The translations under genes and the position numbers were made by a program. A stretch of DNA of 64,000 bases, from the NCBI GenBank assembly GCA_030762935.1, contig CM060880.1:18469001-18533000 (forward strand), in the 5' to 3' direction. Under the pieces are notes generated by a model. That model was not told the DNA's origin, did not search any database, and was given only the letters and a program-made list of their open reading frames with translations. The first letter of the stretch is position 1, and each line of letters opens with the position of its first letter. Positions 1-11,472 of the stretch are shown one piece after another. The DNA is from Hymenopus coronatus (lineage: Eukaryota; Arthropoda; Insecta; Mantodea; Hymenopodidae).

Positions 1-1256
1 GAAAATATAGCATTGCTAATGTTTTTACCTTTACGAAATCCAAACTGAAACTTACTTAAAATGCTGCATGCCTCTAGGAAAGGCCTGTTGTACATTACTC
101 TTTCAAGTATTTTTGCAAATACTGATAGGAGAGATATTGGGTGATAATTTTGTACACAGTCTTTTTCACCCTTTTTAAAAATTGGGGGAACCTTTGCTGT
201 TTTTAGAAGTTCTGGAAATATCCCCATAGTCAATGATGCATTTGCAATATCCACCAAGGGAGTTAGGTGGAATGCTGTTTGTTTTACAATATTATCTGGG
301 ATCTCATCATTTCCACTTGAGTGCTTGTTTTTTTAAGCCTTTAGTTATTGCGATCATTTCTTCTGGTGTTACTGGAGTTAGAAATATAGTTTGGCTATTT
401 GTCATTTGTGGAGGTAATGAGTATTTGTTACTGTTTGAAAGCCCTCAGTGACCTGACTAAAGTATTCATTAAACATCTCAGCTATTTCTTTGGGATTTTC
501 AATGTTTTCCCCATTTTTGTTTAGTATGATTTTTTCCAGCTTCCATATAACTTTTGCTTTGTTTTTAGCGTTTGCAATATAGCCCTCATTTGATTTCAAC
601 TTTGCTATGTGTATGACCTGGTTTAGGATCTTGCAGTAAGATTTATAGTATTTTTGGAGATGCTCATCATTATTCATTTTACACAGGTTGTATAACTGCC
701 TCTTTCTTCTGCAAGAAATTATTATTCCTTTTGTGAGCCATTTTGGTTCTTTCCTGTTTTGATTATTTGAAATGATCGTTTTGAGTGGAAATGCTACATT
801 AAAATAGTGCTTGATAGTAGTTTAAAAAACTGATGTTTTGTCATTTGTATCAGTTTTGGTAATTATATATGTCCAGGTTTCTTTTTCTAGCAAATATTCA
901 AAGTAATGTATGTTGTCTTTGCTGAAAGATCTTTTATAGCTAATTTTGGAGATTTTGAAGGTATATTTCCATTTATTTGCATATGTAGGGACATAGCATT
1001 GTGATCGGAAATTCCTAAGTTTGCATTTTCTACTGTGAATGGGGGAGAGTTATGATTAATTATAATTTGATCCAAACAAGTTTGAGAACTGGAGGTTATA
1101 CGCGTTGGAGTATTCATAGTCTCCATTAGATTGTATGAAAGAAGTAGCGATCTAAATTCACTTACGCTGCTTTCAGCGGATAGGAAATTTATATTGAGGT
1201 CCCCACACAAAATCAGCTGCCTATTTTTGCCCACTAGATCATTTAACAAAATTTCA
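1..1256 (-). mobile_element. Non-LTR retrotransposon remnant: endonuclease C-terminus and reverse transcriptase N-terminus, cut by the window edge
   Basis: Read on the minus strand from about 1250 to 1. The first part (1249-887) is the C-terminal half of an AP-like endonuclease, with ILCGDLNINFL, CLDQIIIN and the catalytic-type GISDHNA motif. The next part (677-402) has the K/N-rich linker typical between endonuclease and RT. From about 240 to 1 the RT begins, with VPPIFKKGEKDCVQNYHP, ISLLS and QFGFRKGKN blocks, and runs off the left edge. Stops and frame changes separate the blocks, so this copy is dead. The domain order suits a CR1/Jockey-like element. Only the part upstream of the catalytic RT box is visible, so the clade is not settled. 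Confidence 0.88.
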
Positions 1257-1289
1257 AAATGTTCAAGAAAGTTATTTATGTAACCACTA

Positions 1290-2275
1290 GGGGATCTGTA
1301 GGTGCAAACAACTGTGAATTTAAAATTACATTAAAACTTCCTTACTTAAAAGAAAACATACAAACAAATGCTAACCCGTTAGAACTATTTGATATTGAAC
1401 ACTATCTACACTTAGCTGAAGAATTTACAAAATCTGAAATCTCATTGTGTGTTCTGAAACAAATGATACTAGAAATAATAAATTTAAGATACCCTACCAA
1501 TGAATGGCTACATGTTTATACTGACGGTTCTAGCTTACCAATTAATAGTGGTACTGGTGCAGGTCTCTTCTCTTTCTGCATAAGATTAAGTAAATACTAC
1601 AAATTTTGATGGAGAGATTTCAGCAATACTTCAGAGCTTACAAAACCTACTATATCAGGTAAATAAATTTGAAAAAGGTGTAATATTATCTGACTCTAAA
1701 GCAGCTATTATATCCATAACATCTGATGTAACACCTAATAACTTAAATATTGCAGAATGCCTCAAAATCATAAAACAACTAATGAATTTAAATAAAAGAT
1801 TAATACTTCAATGGATACCAGCACATTGCGGAATACAGGGTAATGAAACAGCTGACTTTCTAGCCAAGAAAGGTAGTAAAATTACATCAAATTCATCTGA
1901 TCCAATAAGTTATGACTCTAACAAAAGAATCATTATATCAACATATGATAACTAAATTAAAGAAGATAATATATTATAAACAAAAGGAAAACCATGGGAA
2001 AATGTATGTAATAACACGACCAGAATCACTACATTACAAGAAAATCCTCTGTAGCAACTTTTAGACTCCTAACAAGCCATGACTGTCTCAATAAACATTT
2101 ATTCAGGATTGGTATAAAGAGATCTTCTCTGTGTCCTTTCTGTACACTTAAAGAAGATATGGATGGAAACCATCTACTACGCTGCCAACTTTGAGTCGAC
2201 ATGATAATATGATATCAAAATACTGGAATGCAAGAGAGCGAATGGCTTCACTGCCAACTGCTCAACATTTGTAAT
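1290..2275 (+). mobile_element. Second non-LTR retrotransposon remnant: RNase H domain and C-terminal zinc-finger region
   Basis: Plus-strand reading, broken by at least one frame change near 1610. It contains an RNase H domain: WLHVYTDGSS (first catalytic Asp), ILSDSKAAI (another catalytic Asp) and LQWIPAHCGIQGNETADFLA near 1800-1870. Downstream at about 2050-2200 comes the usual cysteine/histidine tail, with LLTSHDCLN, CPFCTLKEDMDGNHLLRC. This RT-RNaseH-CCHC tail is typical of I/Jockey/R1-group elements that carry RNase H. It lies in the opposite orientation to the element at 1-1256, so the two are separate insertions meeting near 1255-1300. Several stops make it non-functional. Confidence 0.85.
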
Positions 2276-2319
2276 ATCATGTTCTATTTAAATTAAAATA
2301 TCTCCGAAGTACGATTTAT

Positions 2320-3440
2320 CAAGGTCCTCAAAATAGCTATTTACCGCACCAATGACCTTGCTATGAAATTTTCGTCCTCCAAGAAATTTTTTGAGGTTTG
2401 GGTACAGGTGGTAGTCACTGGGTCTAGATCTGGCGAATAGGTGGATGTTCAAACAATTCCAACTTTAATTCCTACATTTTTCCCATTGCAATGACTGAAC
2501 GATGGGCCGGAGCATTGTCATGATGAAACAAGATTTTATTTTTTGCCAAATGAGGTCTTTTTCTTCTCACCTCATCACTCAAATGTTGCAGTACACTTGT
2601 GTAGTAGTCACTAGTAATACTTTAACCCTTTCCCAAGTAATTAATAAAAATAATTCCCTGTGCATCCCAGAAAACACTCGCCATAACCTTGTTAGCTGAC
2701 AATATTGACCTTGCCTTTTTTTGAGTTGGTTCATCTGGCACAATCCCTGTTTTGACTGTCATTTACTTTTTGTAGTGTAGTGATGTATCCAAGTTTAATC
2801 CATGGTAATAAGCTGTCTCAAAAATTCACTGGGATTTTTACGGTAGAGCTCCACATTCTTAACAGAAAGAGTTTTTTTTTTTGCATCATTTAATCGGGTG
2901 TCAACAAATGCAGCACTCATCTTGCACAGACCTTGTGAAAGCCCAAAACATAATCTGCACATTCTTTTGATATGTTTACAGCCTCTGCTATCTCAAACAA
3001 CTTTAATCTGTGGTCTTCCAGTACTAAATGATGAATTTTTTCAATGATCGCTGGAGTTGTCACTTCTACAGGGCACCCAGAGTAAGGCTCGTCACTAGTG
3101 CTCGTACGTCCCATTTTAAACTCTGCAACCCACCTTTTAATCATTAAATATGAAGAGGCAGAGTCTTCCAATGTACTGTCCATTTCCTCCTTGATTTATT
3201 CAGGTGTTAAGCCTTTCAAATAGAAGTATTTAATCACTGCTCGTTTTTCCAAATCCTCCATTTTCATGAAAACTTGCTTGACTTGTTTAAAATGCTGTCA
3301 TTCGAAAACTAAACAAGCAATTGACCTGTAACTATGAATACAAGCTAGTCTAGAGTTAAACTGTATGATGCTACCATCTAACTGGCCTAGTGGCGCCATA
3401 TCTGTGTGAGGCCTGGGACTTATCAGCCGATCCTCCTACA
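2320..3440 (-). mobile_element. Decayed mariner transposon (transposase pseudogene)
   Basis: On the minus strand a mariner transposase can be followed from MEDLEKRAVIKYF at about 3261 through the helix-turn-helix part (IKRWVAEFKMGRTSTSDEP, IIEKIHHLVLEDHRLK, IAEAVNISKE) to the catalytic-domain block ILFHHDNAPAHRS near 2540-2500. Past that block, the usual PYSPDLAPSDYHLF region is recognisable but damaged. A stop in place of a sense codon near 3200 and several more downstream, plus missing middle sequence, make it a pseudogene. Terminal repeats were not identified with confidence, so the outer limits are approximate. Confidence 0.88.
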
Positions 3441-3479
3441 TACTTAATGTTAGATATTTATGACTGCCATGAATTTTTG

Positions 3480-4425
3480 ATTTTGTGAAAATTATGAAGT
3501 GTAATTCGGTTTCTGCAGCAGAAGGGAATAGTGCAGCAGAAATTCATTGAAGAATGAGCCGAGTATACGGTTATAGCTTCATGACTGATGGTGTTGTGTG
3601 TGAATGGTGCCACGAGTTTAAAGACGTGCATGATGAAGGGAGCCAAGGACACAAGTCTGTCGTTACCGCTGACCTTGTTGAACAAGTTGACAGAATGGTT
3701 AGAGAAAATCGTAGGTTCACCATAACTGCTTTGTCTATGGAAATTCCGGAAGTTTCAAGATCTGTTGTACACTCTATCGTTATTGAAAATTTAGGCCATA
3801 AAAACTTTGTGCTCGTTGGGTTCCGAAAATGTTGACTGAGGCCCACAAAAATCACTGAATGGCATCAGCTTTGAATTTCCTTGACCATTATCATGATGAA
3901 GGAGAGAGCTTTTGAAATCAGTTGTTACTAGAGATGAAACTTGGATCCAATACGACACACCGGAAACAAAACGACAATCACAGCAATGGATGCATCTAAA
4001 TTCACCAAGCAAACATTCAACAACAGAAAGGTTATGGGACCAAAAAGGCATATGCTTGTAGAGTTCATGTAGCACGGAAACACTATCAATGCAGCTGTTT
4101 ATTGTGAAACTTTACGACGTTTGCAGATAGCCATTCTAAACAAATGTAGAGGAATGCTGACTTCAGGAATTGTGTTGATCCATGACAGTGCTTGTCCACA
4201 CACTGCTGGCACAACCCATCGGCTCCTTGAAACATTTCAATGGAACATTTTCACAAATGATTAAATCTGCTCATTTGAAATCATTGGCGGCAACATTTTT
4301 GAAGCGGGTATTGCAAAGCTTGTGCACAGGTACGATAAATGTCGCAATCTTTTCGGTGATTATGTTGAAAAGTAACCATAAGTGTACAAAACTTTTAGTA
4401 ATAAAATAATTGTTTTCTTTGAACT
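3480..4425 (+). mobile_element. Decayed mariner transposon of a second lineage
   Basis: Plus-strand transposase relic. An open segment (3554-3835) carries VVCEWCHEFKDVHDEGSQG, VVTADLVEQVDRMVRENRRF and SMEIPEVSRSVVHSIV, which is the mariner N-terminal DNA-binding region. Frames shift afterwards, but catalytic-domain traces remain: INAAVYCETLRRLQIAI at about 4090-4135, then VLIHDSACPHTA at about 4175 and a C-terminal GIAKLVHRYDKC near 4310-4340. Many stops are present. The protein type differs from the neighbouring minus-strand mariner, so this is an independent insertion. Confidence 0.85.
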
Positions 4426-4512
4426 TGTCTTTTATTTATAGCCTATGGGAAGTGAAAAAAATACTGCCCTTGTAATTTTTGGGTGGAATATAATACTTCC
4501 TTTATTTAACAT
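4426..4512 (-). repeat. Terminal fragment of the unclassified inverted-repeat element, between two mariner tails
   Basis: The stretch with TTTTTGGGTGGAATATAATACTTCC matches the tail of minus-oriented copies of the 0.8 kb unclassified repeat seen elsewhere in the window (for example near 20040 and 46000). It separates two different mariner C-terminal pieces. Confidence 0.5.
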
Positions 4513-4527
4513 CAGTAAGCAATAAAA

Positions 4528-4720
4528 AATATGCAGACAATGATGCTGTAAAACAAGAAGTGCAGACTTGGCTTTCATCACAGGCGGGAACATTCTTTGA
4601 CGAAGGTATACAAAAACTGGTTTCCTGTTACAACAAATGCCTCAATAATGGCAGTGACTATGTAGAGAAACAAGTAAGGTGTAAGGTATTGAACGATAAC
4701 AAAGAATTTGGAAAATGATG
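4528..4720 (+). mobile_element. C-terminal fragment of a mariner transposase
   Basis: Plus-strand reading without a stop until the end: VKQEVQTWLSSQ, GTFFDEGIQKLV and CLNNGSDYVEKQV. This is the characteristic last 45 residues of a mariner transposase. It lies just after another mariner C-terminus, and may be the displaced true end of the copy at 3480 or a separate fragment. Confidence 0.75.
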
Positions 4721-4919
4721 TTCTGTTATTTTTTAAAAAAACTATCGGTACTTATTTTAAAACGTGCGTTGTCGTTTGGTGGAGGATATTCTTGGAAACC
4801 TTAGTGTCGCATCTATGGAACATACTGAATTTGATTACCAGGTTTAGTATTTACCCAAGTTTACATCATTGAGATATGTAGTTTGCACACATAAATGCAC
4901 TTTCTAAAACGGCATTTTT

Positions 4920-5694
4920 ACTTTCTCTATATGTACTATATACATAGTGTATAGAGAAGGTATTGCATTGTACCCTAAAGTTCGATACCGAAATTTCACT
5001 GGAAATACATGTTTTGAGACCACCTGAATAAAAAAAAAAAAGCATTTTTAGAAAAATGTCCATGTGTCCAACTTGGTATTTTAAGTTCAATATCTTCCAA
5101 GGATGTGACAGGAAGGTTTTCAAGAAAATCCCCCCACCCCCAACTACCTTTCACATAGAAAAATTTTCGAAAATTTTGATTTTCTAATAAATGGCTCTTA
5201 ACGATTTTGATTAAAATATCATATATCAAAGATATATAAATAACAGGTATATCTTGAATTTTCTGGGAATAGCCTCTGAAGACTATTTTGGATGAATTTT
5301 ATGGAATTTTGTGTAACTGGTAAACCATAAGTGATGGACAAAAACTTACCACACAAAAAATGTAGAGCACATTAAAACGCACAATTTATGTTATATACAT
5401 TTTTTTCGTGGAGTTGATAATTTTTTAGATATTCCTTGTTTTTTGTTTCAGCCTTAAAACATATACTTTTCTCATACAGGAATTTGCACAGTCCTGTCCA
5501 TGCAAACAAAGGAACTTCAGTCACATAGCAACCATCTTTTGCTATCACTTGAACCTATGTTACTCCCTTATTTCGCTTCTACTTACAGGGAAGGAAGTAA
5601 TAGATTATTTCTGCTAATTTTTTCTCACTCAGCATGAAGTAAATAGAAGCATAAGCTTTTTAACAAAAATTTGTGTCAGAGATATAGAGAAAGT
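4920..5694 (+). mobile_element. Unclassified MITE-like inverted-repeat element, copy A (full length)
   Basis: Begins ACTTTCTCTATAT and ends ATATAGAGAAAGT, an inverted terminal repeat of about 13 bp. The left end is itself a hairpin: TTCTCTATA, then a loop, then TATAGAGAA at about 4922-4958. The body is AT-rich and has no meaningful ORF. It contains stretches shared with the other copies: TTCGATACCGAAATTTCACT, CTTGAATTTTCTGGGA, AACTGGTAAACCATAAG and GAGATATTCC-type motifs. At 775 bp it is close to the other complete copies. A stretch at 5745-5805 resembles the left end in reverse. It matches no transposon family I can name. Confidence 0.75.
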
Positions 5695-6030
5695 CATGTG
5701 AGTGGATTAAATCAGATTTTTTTTATTCATTTCCTGGAAAATCTAAGTAACAAATTTTTGGGTAGAATACAGCACCTACCCTGTCTACTAGATACATGAT
5801 AAAGTAAGAATCAATTGAAAAGTATAAATTTTGCAGGAGGCTTCCAAATATTTTAAAAAGATCAAGCTTATGAATGTTACACTTTTATGGCTCTAAATTT
5901 CAGAAGTTATCTTTGTAGAAAAGTAGCAGTGCTCTAGGAGGCTTTTTCAAAGTGACTGTTTTTTTAGTGTTTCAGTAAATGGGAATAAAATATGTTTCAG
6001 GTATTAATTATTAATATTGTGCAATTTTAG

Positions 6031-6176
6031 GGTTATAGAGGCCAAAGGCCCACCAAATAATAGGGAGTTTACAGTGGCTGTCTACTTCCGCAATTCTCGA
6101 CTAGGTAAAGGAACAGGTCATACTATTCGAAAAGCAGAAATAAATGCAGCAGAGAATGCTTTGGACATATCACTTG
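6031..6176 (+). CDS. drosha: Drosha (class 2 RNase III), exon encoding the dsRNA-binding domain
   Basis: Drosha is the nuclear RNase III of the Microprocessor complex that cuts primary microRNA hairpins with its partner Pasha/DGCR8. This 146-bp exon encodes about 48 residues of its C-terminal dsRNA-binding domain. The reading VIEAKGPPNNREFTVAVYF is followed by RLGKGTGHTIRKAEINAAEN, matching the family pattern of an EFTVAVYF beta strand, a G-rich loop and a final helix with a KAE..AA motif. The exon is bounded by a pyrimidine-rich acceptor ending in TTTTAG at 6030 and a GTAAGA donor at 6177. It begins with the last base of a codon and ends after the first base of one. It is intact. Catalytic RNase III exons must lie upstream of this window and none is visible here. 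An isolated processed copy is unlikely given the intact splice sites. Confidence 0.85.
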
Positions 6177-7135
6177 GTAAGACCAACATATGCTTCATTT
6201 TTGTATTCATTCCAAGTCTGGTGATTTGTATACTGTCTGGTAGCAGATAATATTATATTGCTTTTATTTATAAATTAACATTTAATTGTTAGTCGTAGTA
6301 TCTTACAACAAAGCTATAGCTTCAAATAAAGCTGAATAAGGTTAGATACATAATTTGTTTTACTACCATTTTGAAAGTGCATTGCTTTCATCTTCAACTG
6401 AAGGCTGATGGTGCAGGCCTCTGGTGATATACAGATGAATCTTTCAATGAGGAAGTCTTCATGAGATTATTCAAAGTTTAATAAATGATTTTGGTTTAAA
6501 TTTGAAAGTGAGTCAATTAACACATTGGAGCCCAAGTATAGCTTAGGCCTTGGGAAATGTTCATGTGGCCCATGCCTGAGCATAGCTTGGGCAGGTATTT
6601 CTAATGTTTTTAATGCATTTCCACAACCTTAACTTGGCCTTGGGCTATGCAGCAAAGAACATATATTAGTTATTGTTTAGTTATCTGATTTGTGCTGCCA
6701 TCTGTCCTTGCTTTAGTTAACTATTAGGAATTTTAGGAGATTTAGTAATATTGGCTGCTCTCAGAAGTCATGCAATTTTCTTTGAACATTTTTTACATTT
6801 ATGCTCTTAAATGTTAAAATGCTGCATTTTCCTCAAATTCTGTAAACTGAAGCTGAAATTCAGGATACAAATGAAACTATGAAAAATTCTGAATTCGGAG
6901 GGAGAGTTTTTCGAACTTTGAATAAATGGAGTGTAAGCAGCTTTATGCAATGTTTTTCAAACTCATATTTGATACTTGTTGTAAATTTAAAATAAAATAT
7001 TAATATAGAAGTTATGAATATTTTCTTACTTGTTGAGAAATCTTTGAATGTCATACTTTTAGATTGTCCCAATACTAATCAGCAGATTTAATTGATGTAC
7101 TGTAAATAATAACTCAAACTAGGCTCAAAAATCCT
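6177..7135. other. Non-coding stretch, presumed Drosha intron
   Basis: Follows the Drosha donor site. AT-rich, with short simple runs and no open reading frame that looks protein-coding. A piece near 6520-6650 repeats variants of GCCTTGGG/GCTTAGGC, but I recognise no element. Confidence 0.5.
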
Positions 7136-7139
7136 GGAT

Positions 7140-7480
7140 TTCTTGGCACTTCAACTACTGAAACGTTCGGTCTTCAGTGTTAAGGACCACTGTGCATCAA
7201 TGTTGGTCAGCCTGACTACAGCCTACAGTCTCCTTGAATTCCTTCAGAGAATGTTTATGATACAGGTGGTCAGGGAAGGATGCGAGTGTCAACCGATGAT
7301 CTTGTTCAGCGAGTGGCTCAGATTATTTGAGAAAATTGTAGGTTTACAATTTCTGTGCGAGTGATCCATTTCCCAAAATTTCAAAATTAGTTCATTATAT
7401 CATAATGGATGAGATACTTCAGTACTGCAAACTTTGTGAAAGATAAATTCCCAAGATGCTGTCTAACCATTACAAAACAC
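7140..7480 (+). mobile_element. Mariner transposase N-terminal fragment
   Basis: Plus-strand reading RMRVSTDDLVQRVAQI, then (after a stop) ENCRFTISV and KISKLVHYIIMDE, corresponding to the mariner DNA-binding region also seen at 3620-3790. It ends at KMLSNHYKT near 7475. Stops inside the motif show it is dead. A different mariner follows directly. Confidence 0.7.
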
Positions 7481-7499
7481 TGCAACAGAACCTATTAAA

Positions 7500-8425
7500 T
7501 GTTAAGAACAGTTTATGGCAAGGAAGTAATGGGCAAAACTTAAGCATTTCAGTGGTTTTCAAAATTTAAAAGTGCCATGACATCAGTTAAAGTTGCAGAT
7601 CGTTCGGGGTAACACTGTTCCAGCAAAATGATGAAAACATCAAGTGAGAGAAATGGTATTAAATGATAGACATTACAATAAGAGAACTTTCTGACTCATT
7701 AGGATTCTCCTTTGGAAGCATTCAAAGCATTTTAAAAGACGATTTAGTCTTGAGAAAAATTGTCACCAAGTTCATGTCCCACCTACTTTCAAATTACCAA
7801 AAGGAAAGCCGTGTGATTGCCTGTACAGATATCAAAGAACATTTTCAAAATGAATCACAGTTTATGGAGAAAGTTATTACTGGTAATAAAGCATAGATTT
7901 TTATGTACAATCTAGAAACAAAGCAGCAGTCTTCACAATGGAAGAGTCCTTCAAAGGCCAGACTAGTTCAATCCAAAGAGAAGTCAAGTTGATTGTTTTT
8001 TTGGCATTAAAGTAATTGTACATAAAGAATGTATACCACAGTGAATCAAGTGTGCTACAAACAAGTGTTCCAAAGATTAAGGAAGAAAGTGCAATGCAAA
8101 CAGTCGGAGGAATGGTGACAGATTCCTGCATCATGATAGTGCGCCTGCATACAAAGCCCTTGCCAATTTTTTTTATAAAAATAGAATTAATACTGTTCCC
8201 CATTTGCCTGTTCTCCAGATTTGGCTCCAGTGGACTTTCTTCTTTTCCCATGACTTAAATTGATGCTCCAAGGACAACGTTTTGAGGACATTGATGCTAT
8301 CCATCACAAATCGCTGAAGGCGATTGAAAGAAAATGACTTCCAGAGATATTTCCAACAGTGGCAAAAGTGCTGGGATAAGTCTATCAACTCCCAAGGAGA
8401 CTATTTCGGGGTAACAATGTATAGA
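7500..8425 (+). mobile_element. Decayed mariner-type transposon with recognisable transposase
   Basis: Plus-strand relic. ITIRELSDSLGFSFGSIQSIL (about 7665-7730) is the second helix-turn-helix. Then come ESRVIACTDIKEHF and FMEKVITGN before the first catalytic position, and ETKQQSSQWKSPS near 7920. After frame breaks, PFACSPDLAPVDFLLFP is visible near 8195-8250, then GQRFEDIDAI and the C-terminal FQQWQKCWDKSI near 8350-8390. In the intact family the aspartate-rich DETW motif follows VITGN. Here it reads VITGNKA and then a stop, so the catalytic site is lost. Confidence 0.82.
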
Positions 8426-8429
8426 CGAA

Positions 8430-9396
8430 TCCAATTGTGTTTAAGGTATCATTCTCTAAACTTTTTGATCACACCTCATCCATTTCATATCATGAAAATA
8501 ACTTAAACATATGATATCTTATCATTAGATCCATTTTTGAGAGAATCAAAATGTTAAATGTTCTTGAAAATTGAGTTTCATCCTTGCTGAAATAATAATT
8601 TCGTTTTTGAGTTATGCTGGTAACACATGCACAAACCACATCATGTGCGTGCGAGAGTCAAAATTGGTTTGGCATATGTAACTCATTACAATTTTGCAAG
8701 TTCCATTTTTTTCATTCCATATAATTATGTGGTAGAAAAGTAGAGTTAGTGAAAAGAAACACAGATTCTTAGTTTTTCACAGATGCATTACCCTAAGCAA
8801 GGGGAAACTTTGTCACTTAAGCAATTAAAAATATTTGTAATTTATGGTCCACTTACGACATTTTACGTAATTGAGATTATCAATATACATTTTTAATAAG
8901 GTTAGTGGGTTGCACTGTTTTTCTTAGTGTATTTTGAGTTATACATGTACTTGATATTTTACAGATAAGTTTCCAAACCTGGATTTCCAAAACAAAGCGA
9001 GAGTCAACACACGTTAGGAGCAAAAATGGTCCTATCAGTGGAAAGGAATTAGAAGAATAATTCATCTTCAAGGTCTCTTTAAATGTAATAAACAACTTCC
9101 TGCTTATTGAGAGCAGTGTATTCTGAGAAACGCTCAAAGATAATAAGTAGAGGAAAGGAAGATAATTTTTAGGAAATTTTAATTTATAAAGGAAAAAATG
9201 TATCTTACATAATAATATATATGCAATTTTAAAGCTTGATGATAAAGATGGCCTGTGGCCATCACCCTTGAAATTTACTTAAAGAACATTTTGATGAAAA
9301 CTTTTAATGTGGAGTGTATTTTGATATAACATTTTGCTATTGGTAAAAATAGTTCTTTGAATTTATGGATTTTAGGATAGTGATATATACTATAAA
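8430..9396. other. Non-coding stretch with no recognised element
   Basis: AT-rich, presumed Drosha intron. Short ORFs here have no recognisable protein character. Confidence 0.45.
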
Positions 9397-10372
9397 TTAA
9401 CCCTTTTAATGCCAACCTGAATAACAAAATGCTGTCTGAAAATTGCCAAGCAATTTTAGAATAGAATGCAGGGTTTTAAAATGAGTAGCAAATGACATTC
9501 TTTTTTATTTTTAGTAAATGCTACTGTATAATATGTATTATACAGATGAGAAGTGTCTTCAAGATTTTTAATATATTAAAAACAGAAGAAAAAATTGAAA
9601 ATAGAATAAAATAACCAATAATTAGGCATACAAAACCATATTATACTGAAATGAAAGTACATATATTTTTTCACTAAAACAGCAAACTTTTTTTCCTGGT
9701 GTTTTATTTTTTAAAATACATAAAATTAATTCATGTAACCTGGAAAAAAAAAAAAAAATCCACCAAAAACATATGTAAGCATAATACAACTAATATCGAA
9801 AATGGAGAAAGCAATGCGGTACAGATGTAACATAGATTACTGTATAATTTAGCAGTTGTGTTGTTGCATAGCTGAATGGATAATTCTGATTGCGTCATCT
9901 GTTTACACCTCTGTAAATCCATTTCGATAAGTACACTGATTATTTGCATGGGCATAAAGGCCATTGTTATCATATGCATTTTCATCTCTGAAGCTAGAAT
10001 ATATATCCTCTCATGTGATGTCAGAAACCCTTTCATCAAGGTCTGCAAATTCAAAATCATGCTTGCTCTCTTCTAATACATTGCCAACGGCCAGCTCTTA
10101 TTTCCTCTTTGGTTAATAAGCGTTTGCTAGATGATGCCATTTTCAACTAACATAAACACGAGTTAGAGAAATCAAATTGGAGTTATTTAGCGCTTTGAAA
10201 TGTAAAGATAAGGCCCTGAAATGCTCCAAAATACTCTCTATGACATATAAAGTACACAGAAAGATCTGGAAAGAGCTGAAACATATGAAATTTGCATCAC
10301 GGTTAGATAACTGGCAATTCTCACATAATTTTTTGATCGTAATTATATTGTAGTTGGCACTAAAAGGGTTAA
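9397..10372 (-). mobile_element. Non-autonomous, internally deleted piggyBac element with TTAA target sites
   Basis: Left end TTAACCCTTTTAATGCCAAC at 9397 and right end GTTGGCACTAAAAGGGTTAA ending at 10372 form a 20-bp inverted repeat with one mismatch. TTAA at each outer edge is the target duplication diagnostic of piggyBac. On the minus strand near 10140 a reading MASSSKRLLTKEEIRAGRW resembles the N-terminus of piggyBac transposases. The remainder of the transposase is missing, so a 968-bp internal-deletion derivative is the best reading. It lies within the presumed Drosha intron. Confidence 0.85.
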
Positions 10373-11472
10373 GTATTCATTTGATTTGTTTACATCACTT
10401 ATATTTAATTTCTTAGGACATGTTTCGAAATTACTGTCACTCCCTTAATCAACTCTTCTTTGACTGCTAGTGCTGTGATTATCAGGTATTGTAGCGGATG
10501 GGCTTGTCTCTGATAATGGATTAAGAATGGATGTTTTCAGGTGGGATTTCAAAATTCATCAGATGATTTCCATATGTGGATCTCTCCCAGGTTTCCAATT
10601 CTCAACTGGCATCTTCTCTATATTATGATAGTCTCTCTAAAAAGGGAAACCCAGAGCTGATTTATCTGCCTATATTAATTATATGTTCCTAAGGTGTTCA
10701 TAGTTGACAAATTTCTTTTTGTCTTCCCATTTAAAATGTTTTTGCTCATTGTAACATGCTATAAAGGACAATAATGATTTGATTTGATTCACAGTGCAAG
10801 TATAATTTATCTGGCATATACTGGATACAAAATTCCAACAGAAAATAGAGCAGGAATATACCAAAGAAATTTGGTAACTAGAAACATAAACTTAAAACAG
10901 TGAAATAAATCAGTAATGGCATGACATTTTTAGAGAGAACATCACAACATAAGGAAGATGCTAAGTTTATTAAAAGGCACAATATCCACAGCAGGAAGAA
11001 CAGAAACCATTTGATGAATTTTGAAATTCCATCTGGAGAAATCTTTCTAAAGTTCCTAAATCCACCACTGGAGTGAGCCCATCTATTATCTCACGTCATG
11101 ACACTGGTACTTGAAAAAAAAGTTCAAAATCCAAGCGACAGTACTTCAAAACATGTCCTATTATTATTATTGTTATTTTATTAGTAGTGGTAGTATTAGT
11201 AGTAGTGTCAGTGGCAGTGTAGTAGCAGTAGTAGTAATAGTAGTAGTAGTAGTATTATTTTTATTTTTATGTATGTTTTTAAAGTTAACTGCATATATAT
11301 TGTAATTTCTTTTCAATGATAATTTGAACAATGTCAAAGTTGTATTTTAATTTGAAAAAATCAAACTATAGTGTGAATTGTAGCATCGTATGACAATGTA
11401 GCAGCTTTTATTTTTCACTACAGTCATTTGTGTTCCTTTAATTTTTAACATGCCAAAGATGCTTATGAGTTA
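10373..11472. other. Non-coding stretch with a trinucleotide-rich tract
   Basis: No gene recognised. Between 11161 and 11270 lies an imperfect trinucleotide tract (ATT, AGT and GTA units), which accounts for the hydrophobic-looking short ORF at that place. Confidence 0.5.
11161..11270. repeat. Imperfect trinucleotide microsatellite (ATT/AGT)
   Basis: About 110 bp of degenerate three-base units: TTATTATTAT at the left, AGTAGTAGTAG in the middle and ATTTTTATTTTTA at the right. Confidence 0.9.

Noticed and set aside
11111..11305. Hydrophobic 64-codon ORF
   Set aside because: Encoded by the ATT/AGT microsatellite, with no family features.
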